A stretch of 64,000 nt of DNA. Source: Loripinus fragilis (Eukaryota > Mollusca > Bivalvia > Lucinida > Lucinidae). Shown one piece after another: positions 1 to 12,764 of the stretch. The DNA is taken from assembly GCA_964019695.1 (NCBI GenBank), contig OZ026515.1, positions 140,055,549 through 140,119,548 of the forward strand. Reading direction: 5' to 3'. The notes under the pieces are model-generated. The model was not told the origin of the DNA, searched no databases, and worked only from the letters and a program-made list of their open reading frames with translations. Position 1 is the first letter of the stretch. Each line of letters opens with the position of its first letter. The position numbers were made by a program, and so were the translations under genes.

Positions 1-1165
1 CTCTCAGCTTTACAATAGCGCCAAACGATTCCTAAACCCCTGGTTTGGAACCCGTTCCGGCCGTTGCTCAACTTATAAACGTTATGCTCAAAGCATATAA
101 CGTTATGAAGCACCAACTTGTAAGGACTTTAGTTTGCCTGTCTGAGAAAATAGCTCCAAACCTCCTCAGACGTACAGCCTGGCTCAATCTATAAACGTTA
201 ATAGTGTTTCCCACAGCCTGAAAAAAGGGCAGGGTGCTGGCCAGAAAAAGGGCACTTTTGATGCATGAAATTCACCCAAAAGGCCACTTTTGTTAGAACA
301 GACTTTTCAAATGTGAGTTAGATAAAGGATTTTATGTCTGTTAAAAGGTTAGAATAGCTTCTAGTAGAGCATAGGATTCATTGGGTTAACAAAAAGTTAT
401 TTTATACAGTAAAAATTAAAATATGACTAGATTTAACATTAAAATGAAAATAAGGCCAGGAGGGGGAGCTTTAGGGAAGCAGGGGGAGCTTTAGACCCTG
501 CTTTTCCTCTTTATAGGAAACACTAGTTAATGCTCCAATGCATGGGCTTCAGCCTGCCTGTCTGATTGTTAACAGCATGCTAAAATATACTGGCGTCGAA
601 CGATCTGAACCAGATTTCAATATGATATTTCAGCCCAGCTGAAACTTCTACACGCACCAAAATCTCATATGAGTTCGTTCGTCTTTGATTATCAAAAAAA
701 GACTATCATTTATCAACTTGTAAACAACACAAATACCCTGGATTCAGCATTATTCGGTTATGATGTCGGTGTGCCGCGGTCCCTCCGCACTAGACATATA
801 CATAGAAACCCTGACTACAAAATTATTTTCAGCTTATATATAGTCAAAATTTATTAAATTTTTGAAATATTACTGCTTTGAAATATAACTCCTTATCTTC
901 TTGCATAACCCTTCGGTTAAATATACAACTAAATGATTGATCTATAAAATAAGAACGAAAAATGTATTTAAAACCTTTATAAAAACACTTAAATAGCATA
1001 AATGGTAGAATAAACGATAGAATGCGAAGACAGGGATTTAAAACATAACTGAATTAATTCCCTTAAATAGCCAAAACAAGTATATGACTTTGATAAAAAG
1101 TAATATACCACAAATACAACACAACTTCATATTTATCCAGACAGGATTGCCCTTTATAAAACAAC
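1..1165. other. Left flank, no gene recognised
   Basis: AT-rich DNA without a recognisable gene. A 62-codon open frame at 669-857 has no motif or repeat context that supports coding. Around 68-115 there are short self-complementary stretches based on ATAACGTTAT. Two GGGGGAGCTTTA-like copies lie at about 460-495. The 45-bp array starts gradually near 1,166, with unit-like sequence appearing from about 1,150. Confidence 0.6.
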
Positions 1166-1360
1166 CTCAGTCGTGGTGGGAACAGTGGTCAGTACTGCCC
1201 TGTATAAAATTAACTCCGTCTTTGGAACAGTGGTTAGTACTACCCTGTATAAATCTGCCTCTGTCTGGGGAACAGTGATCAATACTGCCCTGTATAAAAC
1301 TGCCTCCATCTGGAGAATAGTGGTAAGTAATACCCTGTATATACTAACCTCTGTCGTGGG
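1166..1360 (+). repeat. Degenerate left edge of the 45-bp array
   Basis: The first units diverge strongly from the core. They use AAATTAACTCC, AAATCTGCCTC and AAACTGCCTCC where the core has AAAGCTATCTCC, they contain GTCTTTGGAACAG or GTCTGGGGAACAG, and they carry GTCAGTACTGCC or GTTAGTACTACC. This is the usual pattern at the edge of an array homogenised by unequal exchange. Confidence 0.8.
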
Positions 1361-2435
1361 AACAGTGGCCAGTACTACCCTGTATAAAGCAACCTCCTTT
1401 GTAGGAACAGTGGTCAGTACTGCCCTGTATAAATCTATCTCCGTGGTGGGAACAGTGACAGTTACTACCATGTATAAATCTATCTCCGTGGTGGGAACAA
1501 TGGTCAGTACTGCCCTGTATAAAGCTATCACCGTAGTGGGAACAGTGGTCAGTACTGCCCTGTATAAAGCTATCTCCGTGGTGGGAACAGTGACAGTTAC
1601 TACCCTGTATTAAACTGTCTTCGTGGTGGGAACAGTGACAGTTACTACCCTGTTTAAAGCTATCTCCGTGGTGGGAACTGTGACAGTTACTACCCTGTAT
1701 TAAACTGTCTTCGTGGTGGGAACAGTGACAGTTTATACCCTGTATAAAAAATATGTCTGTGGTGTGAACAGTGACATTTACTACCCTGTATAAAGCTATC
1801 TCCGTGGTGGGAACAGTGACAGTCACTACCCTGTATAAAACTATCTCCGTGGTGGGAACAGTGACAGCTACTACCCTGTATAAAGCTATCTCCGTCGTGG
1901 GATCAGTGACAGTCACTACCCTGTGTAAAGCTACCTCCGTGGTGGGAACAGTGGCCAGTGCTACCCTGTATAAAGCTATCTCCGTGGTGGGAACAGTGAC
2001 AGTAACTACCCTGTCTAAAGCTATCTCGGTGGTCGGAACAGTGTCAGTTACTACCCTGTATAAATCTACCTCCGTGGTGGGAACAGTGACAGTTACTACC
2101 CTGTATTAAACTGTCTACGTGGTGGGAACAGTGACAGTTACTACCCTGTATAAAGCTATCTCCGTGGTGGGAACAGTGTCCATTACTACCCTGTATAAAT
2201 CTATCACCGTGGTGGGAACAGTGGTCAGTACTGCCCTGTATAAATCTACCTCCGTGGTGGGAACAGTGACAGTTACTGCCCTGTACAAATCTACCTCCGT
2301 GGTGGGAACAGTGACAGTTACTACCCTGTATAAATCTACCTCCGTGGTGGGAACAGTGACAGTTACTACCCTGTATAAAGCTATCTCCGTGGTGGGAACA
2401 GTGACAGTAACTACCCTGTATTAAACTGTCTCCGT
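1357..2435 (+). repeat. Array block A, copy 1 (duplicated at 5003-6081)
   Basis: This 1.08-kb stretch reappears at an offset of 3,646 bp. It includes rare unit variants: CCTCCTTTGTAGG, TATCACCGTAGTGGG, and the TATAAAAAATATGTC unit with one extra base. Sharing several private variants in the same order shows a block duplication and not chance similarity between units. Confidence 0.85.
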
Positions 2436-4998
2436 GGTGGGAACAGTGACAGTTACTACCCTGTTTAAAGCTATCTCCGTGGTGGGAACAGTGACAGTTA
2501 CTACCCTGTATAAAGCTATCTCCGTGGTGGGAACAGTGACAGTTACTACCCTGTATAAAGCTATCTCCGTGGTGGGAACAGTGACAGTAACTACCCTGTA
2601 TTAAACTGTCTCCGTGGTGGGAACAGTGACAGTTACTACCCTGTATAAAGCTATCTCCGTGGTGGGAACAGTGACAGTTACTACCCTGTATAAAGCTATC
2701 TCCGCGGTGGGAACAGTGACAGTCACTACCCTGTGTAAAGCTATCTCCGTGGTGGGAACAGTGACAGTTACAACCCTGTTTAAAGCTATCTCCGTAGTGG
2801 GAACAGTGACAGTTACTACCCTGTATTAAACTGTCTCCGTGGTGAGAACAGTGACAGTTACTACCCTGTATAAATCGATCTCCATGGTGGGAACAGTGAC
2901 AGTTGCTACCCTGTATAAATCTATCTCCGTGGTGGGAACAGTGACAGTTACTACCCTGTATAAAGCTATCTCCGTGGTGGGAACAGTGACAGTAACTACC
3001 CTGTATTAAACTGTCTCCGTGGTGGGAACAGTGACAGTTACTACCCTGTTTAAAGCTATCTCCGTCGTGGGAACATTGACAGTTACTACCCTGTATAAAG
3101 CTATCTCCGTGGTGGGAACATTGACAGTTACTACCCTGTATAAAGCTATCTCCGTGGTGGGAATATTGACAGTTACTACCCTGTATAAATCTACCTCCGT
3201 GGTGGGAATAGTGACAGTTACTACCCTGTATTAAACTGTCTCCGTGGTGGGAACAGTGACAGTTACTATCCTGTTTAAAGCTATCTCCGTGGTGGGAACA
3301 GTGACAGTTACTACCCTGTATAAAGCTATCTCCGTGGTGGGAACAGTGACAGTTACTACCCTGTATAAAGCTATCTCCGTGGTGGGAACAGTGACAGTAA
3401 CTACCCTGTATTAAACTGTCTCCGTGGTGGGAACAGTGACAGTTACTACCCTGTTTAAAGCTATCTCCGTGGTGGGAACAGTGACAGTTACTACCCTGTG
3501 TAAAGCTATCTCCGTGGTGGGAACAGTGACAGTTACAACCCTGTTTAAAGCTATCTCCGTGGTGGGAACAGTGACAGTTACTACCCTGTATTAAACTGTC
3601 TCCGTGGTGAGAACAGTGACAGTTACTACCCTGTATAAATCGATCTCCATGGTGGGAACAGTGACAGTTGCTACCCTGTATAAATCTATCTCCGTGGTGG
3701 GAACAGTGGCCGTTACTACCATGTATAAATCAATCTCCGTTGTGGGAACAGTGACAGGTACTATCCTGTATAAATCTACCTCCGTGGTGGGAACAGTGTC
3801 CGTTACTACCCTGTATAAATCTATCTCCGTTGTGGGAACATTGGTCAGAACTGCCCTGTATAAATCTACCTCCGTGGTGGGAACAGTGACAGTTACTACC
3901 CTGTATAAAGCTATCTCCGTGGTGGGAACAGTGACAGTAACTACCCTGTATTAAACTGTCTCCGTGGTGGGAACAGTGTCCGTTACTACCCTGTATAAAT
4001 CTATCTCCGTTGTGGGAACAGTGGTCAGAACTGCCCTGTATAAATCTACCTCCGTGGTGGGAAAAGTGACAGTTACTACCCTGCATAAAGCTATCTCCGT
4101 GGTGGGAACAGTGACAGTAACTACCCTGTATTAAACTGTCTCCATGGTGGGAACAGTGACAGTTACAACCCTGTTTAAAGCTATCTCCGTGGTGGGAACA
4201 GTGACAGTTACTACCCTGTATAAAGCTATCTCCGTGGTGGGAACAGTGACAGTTACTACCCTGTATAAAGCTATCTCCGTGGTGGGACAAGTGACAGTCA
4301 CTACCCTGTGTAAAGCTATCTCCGTGGTGGGAACAGTGACAGTTACTACCCTGTATAAAGCTATCTCCGTGGTGGGAACAGTGACAGTAACTACCCTGTA
4401 TTAAACTGTCTCCGTGGTGGGAACAGTGACAGTTACTACCCTGTTTAAAGCTATCTCCGTGGTGGGAACAGTGACAGTTACTACCCTGTATAAAGCTATC
4501 CCCGTGGTGGGAACAGTGACAGTTACTACCCTGTATAAAGCTATCTCCGTGGTGGGAACAGTGACAGTAACTACCCTGTATTAAACTGTCTCCGTGGTGG
4601 GAACAGTGACAGTTACTACCCTGTTTAAATCTATCTGCGTCGTGGGAACAGTGACAGTTACAACCCTGTATAAAGCTATCTCCGTGGTGGGACCAGTGAA
4701 AGTTACTACCCTGTATAAAGCTATCTCCGTGGTGGGAACAGTGACAGTAACTACCCTGTATTAAACTGTCCCCGTGGTGGGAACAGTGACAGTAACTACC
4801 CTGTTTAAAGCTATCTCCGTGGTGGGAACAGTGACAGTTACTTCCCTGTATAAAGCTATCTCCGTGGTGGGAACAGTGACAGTTACTACCCTGTATAAAG
4901 CTATCTCCGTGGTGGGAACAGTGACAGTAACTACCCTGTATTAAACTGTCTCCGTGGTGGGAGCAGTGACAGTTACTACCCTGTTTAAAGCTATCTCC
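2430..4998 (+). repeat. Array block B, copy 1 (duplicated at 6796-9364)
   Basis: About 2.57 kb repeated at offset 4,366 bp (97 units plus the one inserted base). Shared private variants include GTGAGAACAGTG, TCGATCTCCATGG, GTGACAGGTACTATCC and GGACAAGTGACAGTC. Copy 2 carries a few single-base changes, for example CTATCCCCG at about 7,649. Confidence 0.85.
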
Positions 4999-5002
4999 GT
5001 GA

Positions 5003-6081
5003 TGGGAACAGTGGCCAGTACTACCCTGTATAAAGCAACCTCCTTTGTAGGAACAGTGGTCAGTACTGCCCTGTATAAATCTATCTCCGTGGTGGGAACA
5101 GTGACAGTTACTACCATGTATAAATCTATCTCCGTGGTGGGAACAATGGTCAGTACTGCCCTGTATAAAGCTATCACCGTAGTGGGAACAGTGGTCAGTA
5201 CTGCCCTGTATAAAGCTATCTCCGTGGTGGGAACAGTGACAGTTACTACCCTGTATTAAACTGTCTTCGTGGTGGGAACAGTGACAGTTACTACCCTGTT
5301 TAAAGCTATCTCCGTGGTGGGAACTGTGACAGTTACTACCCTGTATTAAACTGTCTTCGTGGTGGGAACAGTGACAGTTTATACCCTGTATAAAAAATAT
5401 GTCTGTGGTGTGAACAGTGACATTTACTACCCTGTATAAAGCTATCTCCGTGGTGGGAACAGTGACAGTCACTACCCTGTATAAAACTATCTCCGTGGTG
5501 GGAACAGTGACAGCTACTACCCTGTATAAAGCTATCTCCGTCGTGGGATCAGTGACAGTCACTACCCTGTGTAAAGCTACCTCCGTGGTGGGAACAGTGG
5601 CCAGTGCTACCCTGTATAAAGCTATCTCCGTGGTGGGAACAGTGACAGTAACTACCCTGTCTAAAGCTATCTCGGTGGTCGGAACAGTGTCAGTTACTAC
5701 CCTGTATAAATCTACCTCCGTGGTGGGAACAGTGACAGTTACTACCCTGTATTAAACTGTCTACGTGGTGGGAACAGTGACAGTTACTACCCTGTATAAA
5801 GCTATCTCCGTGGTGGGAACAGTGTCCATTACTACCCTGTATAAATCTATCACCGTGGTGGGAACAGTGGTCAGTACTGCCCTGTATAAATCTACCTCCG
5901 TGGTGGGAACAGTGACAGTTACTGCCCTGTACAAATCTACCTCCGTGGTGGGAACAGTGACAGTTACTACCCTGTATAAATCTACCTCCGTGGTGGGAAC
6001 AGTGACAGTTACTACCCTGTATAAAGCTATCTCCGTGGTGGGAACAGTGACAGTAACTACCCTGTATTAAACTGTCTCCGT
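5003..6081 (+). repeat. Array block A, copy 2
   Basis: It matches 1357-2435 unit for unit, including the 46-bp unit near 5,393. Its left junction at about 4,999-5,003 is visible: up to GTGATGGGAACAGTG the sequence follows the block B copy, then it switches to the GGCCAGTACTACC variant found near the array's left edge. Offset 3,646 equals 81 units plus one base. Confidence 0.85.
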
Positions 6082-6795
6082 GGTGGGAACAGTGACAGTT
6101 ACTACCCTGTATAAAGCTATCTCCGTGGTTGGAACAGTGACAGTTACTACCCTGTATAAAGCTATCTCCGCGGTGGGAACAGTGACAGTCACTACCCTGT
6201 GTAAAGCTATCTCCGTGGTGGGAACAGTGACAGTAACTACCCTGTATTAAACTGTCTCCGTGGTGGGAACAGTGACAGTTACTACCCTGTTTAAAGCTAT
6301 CACCGTGGTGGGAACAGTGACAGTTACTACCCTGTATAAAGCTATCTCCGTGGTGGGAACAGTGACAGTAACTACCCTGTATTAAACTGTCTCCGTGGTG
6401 GGAACAGTGACAGTTACTACCCTGTTTAAAGCTATCTCCGTCGTGGGAACATTGACAGTTACTACCCTGTATAAAGCTATCTCCGTGGTGGGAACATTGA
6501 CAGTTACTACCCTGTATAAAGCTATCTCCGTGGTGGGAATATTGACAGTTACTACCCTGTATAAATCTACCTCCGTGGTGGGAATAGTGACAGTTACTAC
6601 CCTGTATTAAACTGTCTCCGTGGTGGGAACAGTGACAGTTACTATCCTGTTTAAAGCTATCTCCGTGGTGGGAACAGTGACAGTTACTACCCTGTATAAA
6701 GCTATCTCCGTGGTGGGAACAGTGACAGTTACTACCCTGTATAAAGCTATCTCCGTGGTGGGAACAGTGACAGTAACTACCCTGTATTAAACTGT

Positions 6796-9364
6796 CTCCG
6801 TGGTGGGAACAGTGACAGTTACTACCCTGTTTAAAGCTATCTCCGTGGTGGGAACAGTGACAGTTACTACCCTGTATAAAGCTATCTCCGTGGTGGGAAC
6901 AGTGACAGTTACTACCCTGTATAAAGCTATCTCCGTGGTGGGAACAGTGACAGTAACTACCCTGTATTAAACTGTCTCCGTGGTGGGAACAGTGACAGTT
7001 ACTACCCTGTATAAAGCTATCTCCGTGGTGGGAACAGTGACAGTTACTACCCTGTATAAAGCTATCTCCGCGGTGGGAACAGTGACAGTCACTACCCTGT
7101 GTAAAGCTATCTCCGTGGTGGGAACAGTGACAGTTACAACCCTGTTTAAAGCTATCTCCGTAGTGGGAACAGTGACAGTTACTACCCTGTATTAAACTGT
7201 CTCCGTGGTGAGAACAGTGACAGTTACTACCCTGTATAAATCGATCTCCATGGTGGGAACAGTGACAGTTGCTACCCTGTATAAATCTATCTCCGTGGTG
7301 GGAACAGTGACAGTTACTACCCTGTATAAAGCTATCTCCGTGGTGGGAACAGTGACAGTAACTACCCTGTATTAAACTGTCTCCGTGGTGGGAACAGTGA
7401 CAGTTACTACCCTGTTTAAAGCTATCTCCGTCGTGGGAACATTGACAGTTACTACCCTGTATAAAGCTATCTCCGTGGTGGGAACATTGACAGTTACTAC
7501 CCTGTATAAAGCTATCTCCGTGGTGGGAATATTGACAGTTACTACCCTGTATAAATCTACCTCCGTGGTGGGAATAGTGACAGTTACTACCCTGTATTAA
7601 ACTGTCTCCGTGGTGGGAACAGTGACAGTTACTATCCTGTTTAAAGCTATCCCCGTGGTGGGAACAGTGACAGTTACTACCCTGTATAAAGCTATCTCCG
7701 TGGTGGGAACAGTGACAGTTACTACCCTGTATAAAGCTATCTCCGTGGTGGGAACAGTGACAGTAACTACCCTGTATTAAACTGTCTCCGTGGTGGGAAC
7801 AGTGACAGTTACTACCCTGTTTAAAGCTATCTCCGTGGTGGGAACAGTGACAGTTACTACCCTGTGTAAAGCTATCTCCGTGGTGGGAACAGTGACAGTT
7901 ACAACCCTGTTTAAAGCTATCTCCGTGGTGGGAACAGTGACAGTTACTACCCTGTATTAAACTGTCTCCGTGGTGAGAACAGTGACAGTTACTACCCTGT
8001 ATAAATCGATCTCCATGGTGGGAACAGTGACAGTTGCTACCCTGTATAAATCTATCTCCGTGGTGGGAACAGTGGCCGTTACTACCATGTATAAATCAAT
8101 CTCCGTTGTGGGAACAGTGACAGGTACTATCCTGTATAAATCTACCTCCGTGGTGGGAACAGTGTCCGTTACTACTCTGTATAAATCTATCTCCGTTGTG
8201 GGAACATTGGTCAGAACTGCCCTGTATAAATCTACCTCCGTGGTGGGAACAGTGACAGTTACTACCCTGTATAAAGCTATCTCCGTGGTGGGAACAGTGA
8301 CAGTAACTACCCTGTATTAAACTGTCTCCGTGGTGGGAACAGTGTCCGTTACTACCCTGTATAAATCTATCTCCGTTGTGGGAACAGTGGTCAGAACTGC
8401 CCTGTATAAATCTACCTCCGTGGTGGGAAAAGTGACAGTTACTACCCTGCATAAAGCTATCTCCGTGGTGGGAACAGTGACAGTAACTACCCTGTATTAA
8501 ACTGTCTCCATGGTGGGAACAGTGACAGTTACAACCCTGTTTAAAGCTATCTCCGTGGTGGGAACAGTGACAGTTACTACCCTGTATAAAGCTATCTCCG
8601 TGGTGGGAACAGTGACAGTTACTACCCTGTATAAAGCTATCTCCGTGGTGGGACAAGTGACAGTCACTACCCTGTGTAAAGCTATCTCCGTGGTGGGAAC
8701 AGTGACAGTTACTACCCTGTATAAAGCTATCTCCGTGGTGGGAACAGTGACAGTAACTACCCTGTATTAAACTGTCTCCGTGGTGGGAACAGTGACAGTT
8801 ACTACCCTGTTTAAAGCTATCTCCGTGGTGGGAACAGTGACAGTTACTACCCTGTATAAAGCTATCCCCGTGGTGGGAACAGTGACAGTTACTACCCTGT
8901 ATAAAGCTATCTCCGTGGTGGGAACAGTGACAGTAACTACCCTGTATTAAACTGTCTCCGTGGTGGGAACAGTGACAGTTACTACCCTGTTTAAATCTAT
9001 CTGCGTCGTGGGAACAGTGACAGTTACAACCCTGTATAAAGCTATCTCCGTGGTGGGACCAGTGAAAGTTACTACCCTGTATAAAGCTATCTCCGTGGTG
9101 GGAACAGTGACAGTAACTACCCTGTATTAAACTGTCCCCGTGGTGGGAACAGTGACAGTAACTACCCTGTTTAAAGCTATCTCCGTGGTGGGAACAGTGA
9201 CAGTTACTTCCCTGTATAAAGCTATCTCCGTGGTGGGAACAGTGACAGTTACTACCCTGTATAAAGCTATCTCCGTGGTGGGAACAGTGACAGTAACTAC
9301 CCTGTATTAAACTGTCTCCGTGGTGGGAGCAGTGACAGTTACTACCCTGTTTAAAGCTATCTCC
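6796..9364 (+). repeat. Array block B, copy 2
   Basis: Ordered match to 2430-4998. Between block A copy 2 (ending about 6,081) and this block lie about 720 bp, 16 units, with no counterpart between the first copies. The simplest history is a ~3.65-kb tandem duplication of the left end followed or preceded by a 16-unit gain. The right end of this block overlaps the start of block C. Confidence 0.8.
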
Positions 9365-11878
9365 GTGATGGGAACAGTGACAGTTACTACCCTGTATAAA
9401 GCTATCTCCGTGGTGGGAACAGTGACAGTTACTACCCTGTATAAATCTACCTCCGTGGTGGGAACAGTGTCCGTTACTACCCTGTATAAATCTATCTCCG
9501 TTGTGGGAACAGTGGTCAGAACTGCCCTGTATAAATCTACCTCCGTGGTGGGAACAGTGACAGTTACTACCCTGCATAAAGCTATCTCCGTGGTGGGAAC
9601 AGTGACAGTAACTACCCTGTATTAAACTGTCTCCGTGGTGGGAACAGTGTCCGTTACTACCCTGTATAAATCTATCTCCGTTGTGGGAACAGTGGTCAGA
9701 ACTGCCCTGTATAAATCTACCTCCGTGGTGGGAACAGTGACAGTTACTACCCTGCATAAAGCTATCTCCTTGGTGGGAACAGTGACAGTAACTACCCTGT
9801 ATTAAACTGTCTCCATGGTGGGAACAGTGACAGTTACAACCCTGTTTAAAGCTATCTCCGTGGTGGGAACAGTGACAGTTACTACCCTGTATAAAGCTAT
9901 CTCCGTGGTGGGAACAGTGACAGTTACTACCCTGTATAAAGCTATCTCCGTGGTGGGAACAGTGACAGTCACTACCCTGTGTAAAGCTATCTACGTGGTG
10001 GGAATAGTGACAGTTACTACCCTGTATAAAGCTATCTCCGTGGTGGGAACAGTGACAGTAACTACCCTGTATTAAACTGTCTCCGTGGTGGGAACAGTGA
10101 CAGTTACTACCCTGTTTAAAGCTATCTCCGTGGTGGGAACAGTGACAGTTACTACCCTGTATAAAGCTATCCCCGTGGTTGGAACAGTGACAGTTACTAC
10201 CCTGTATAAAGCTATCTCCGTGGTGGGAACAGTGACAGTTACTACCCTGTTTAAAGCTATCTCCATGGTGGGAACAGTGACAGTAACTACCCTGTATTAA
10301 ACTGTCTCCGTGGTGGGAACAGTGACAGTTACTACCCTGTTAAAAGCTATCTCCGTGGTGGGAACAGTGACAGTTACTACCCTGTATAAAGCTATCTCCG
10401 TGGTGGGAACAGTGACAGTTACTACCCTGTGTAAAGCTATCTCCGTGGTGGGAACAGTGACAGTTACTACCCTGTATAAATCTACCTCCGTGGTGGGAAC
10501 AGTGACAGTTACTACCCTGTATAAGGCTATCTCCGTGGTGGGAACAGTGACAGTAACTACCCTGTATTAAACTGTCTCCGTGGTGGGAACAGTGACAGTT
10601 ACTACCCTGTTTAAAGCTATCTCCGTGGTGGGAACAGTGACAGTTACTACCCTGTATAAAGCTATCTCCGTGGTGGGAACAGTGACAGTTACTACCCTGT
10701 ATAAATCTATCTCCGTTGTGGGAACAGTGGTCAGAACTGCCCTGTATAAATCTACCTCCGTGGTGGGAACAGTGACAGTTACTACCCTGCATAAAGCTAT
10801 CTCCGTGGTGGGAACAGTGACAGTAACTACCCTGTATTAAACTGTCTCCGTGGTGGGAAGAGTGACAGTTACTACCCTGTTTAAAGCTATCTCCGTGGTG
10901 GGAACAGTGACAGTTACTACCCTGTATAAAGCTATCTCCGTGGTGGGAACAGTGACAGTAACTACCCTGTATTAAACTGTCTCCGTGGTGGGAACAGTGA
11001 CAGTAACTACCCTGTTTAAAGCTATCTCCGTCGTGGGAACAGTGACAGTTACTACCCTGTATAAAGCTATCTCCGTGGTGGGAACAGTGACAGTAACTAC
11101 CCTGTATTAAACTGTCTCCGTGGTGGGAACAGTGACAGTTACTACCCTGTTTAAAGCTATCTCCGTGGTGGGAACAGTGACAGTTACTACCCTGTATAAA
11201 GCTATCTCCGTGGTGGGAACTGTGACAGTAACTACCCTGTATTAAACTGTCTCCGTGGTGGGAACAGTGACAGTTACTACCCTGTTTAAAGCTATCTCCG
11301 TCGTGGGAACAGTGACAGTTACTAACCTGTATAAAGCCATCTCCGTGGTGGGAACAGTGACAATTACTACCCTGTATAAAGCTATCTCCGTGGTGGGAAC
11401 AATGACAGTAGCTACCCTGTATTAAACTGTCTCCGTGGTTTGAACAGTGACAGTTACTACCCTGTTTAAAGCTATCTCCGTGGTGGGAACAGTGACAGTT
11501 ACTACCCTGTATTAAGCTATCTCCGTGGTGGGAACAGTGACAGTTACTACCCTGTATAAAGCTATCTCCGTGGTGGGAACAGTGACAGTAACTACCCTGT
11601 ATTAAACTGTCTCCGTGGTGGGAACAGTGACAGTTACTACCCTGTTTAAAGCTATCTCCATGGTGGGAACAGTGACAGTTACTACCCTGTATAAAGCTAT
11701 CTCCGTGGTGGGAACAGTGACAGTTACTACCCTGTATAAAGCTATCTCCGTGGTGGGAACAGTGACAGTTACTACCCTGTATAAATCTACCTCCGTGGTG
11801 GGAACAGTGACAGTTACTACCCTGTATAAAGCTATCTCCGTGGTGGGAACAGTGACAGTAACTACCCTGTATTAAACT
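7860..11878 (+). repeat. Array block C, copy 1 (duplicated at 12765-16783)
   Basis: About 4.0 kb repeated at offset 4,905 bp, exactly 109 units. Rare variants shared in order include GGAGCAGTGACAG, GTGATGGG, TTAAAAGCTATC, TATAAGGCTATC, GTTTGAACAGTG and GTATTAAGCTATC. Differences are few, such as ACTACTCTG at about 8,174 against ACTACCCTG, and GCCCTG near 10,739 against GTCCTG near 15,644, so the duplication is recent. Confidence 0.88.
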
Positions 11879-12764
11879 GTCTCCGTGGTGAGAACAGTGA
11901 CAGTTACTACCCTGTATAAATCGATCTCCATGGTGGGAACAGTGACAGTTGCTACCCTGTATAAATCTATCTCCGTGGTGGGAACAGTGACAGTTACTAC
12001 CCTGTATAAAGCTATCTCCGTGGTGGGAACAGTGACAGTAACTACCCTGTATTAAACTGTCTCCGTGGTGGGAACAGTGACAGTTACTACCCTGTTTAAA
12101 GCTATCTCCGTCGTGGGAACATTGACAGTTACTACCCTGTATAAAGCTATCTCCGTGGTGGGAACATTGACAGTTACTACCCTGTATAAAGCTATCTCCG
12201 TGGTGGGAATATTGACAGTTACTACCCTGTATAAATCTACCTCCGTGGTGGGAATAGTGACAGTTACTACCCTGTATTAAACTGTCTCCGTGGTGGGAAC
12301 AGTGACAGTTACTATCCTGTTTAAAGCTATCTCCGTGGTGGGAACAGTGACAGTTACTACCCTGTATAAAGCTATCTCCGTGGTGGGAACAGTGACAGTT
12401 ACTACCCTGTATAAAGCTATCTCCGTGGTGGGAACAGTGACAGTAACTACCCTGTATTAAACTGTCTCCGTGGTGGGAACAGTGACAGTTACTACCCTGT
12501 TTAAAGCTATCTCCGTGGTGGGAACAGTGACAGTTACTACCCTGTATAAAGCTATCTCCGTGGTGGGAACAGTGACAGTTACTACCCTGTATAAAGCTAT
12601 CTCCGTGGTGGGAACAGTGACAGTAACTACCCTGTATTAAACTGTCTCCGTGGTGGGAACAGTGACAGTTACTACCCTGTATAAAGCTATCTCCGTGGTG
12701 GGAACAGTGACAGTTACTACCCTGTATAAAGCTATCTCCGCGGTGGGAACAGTGACAGTCACTA

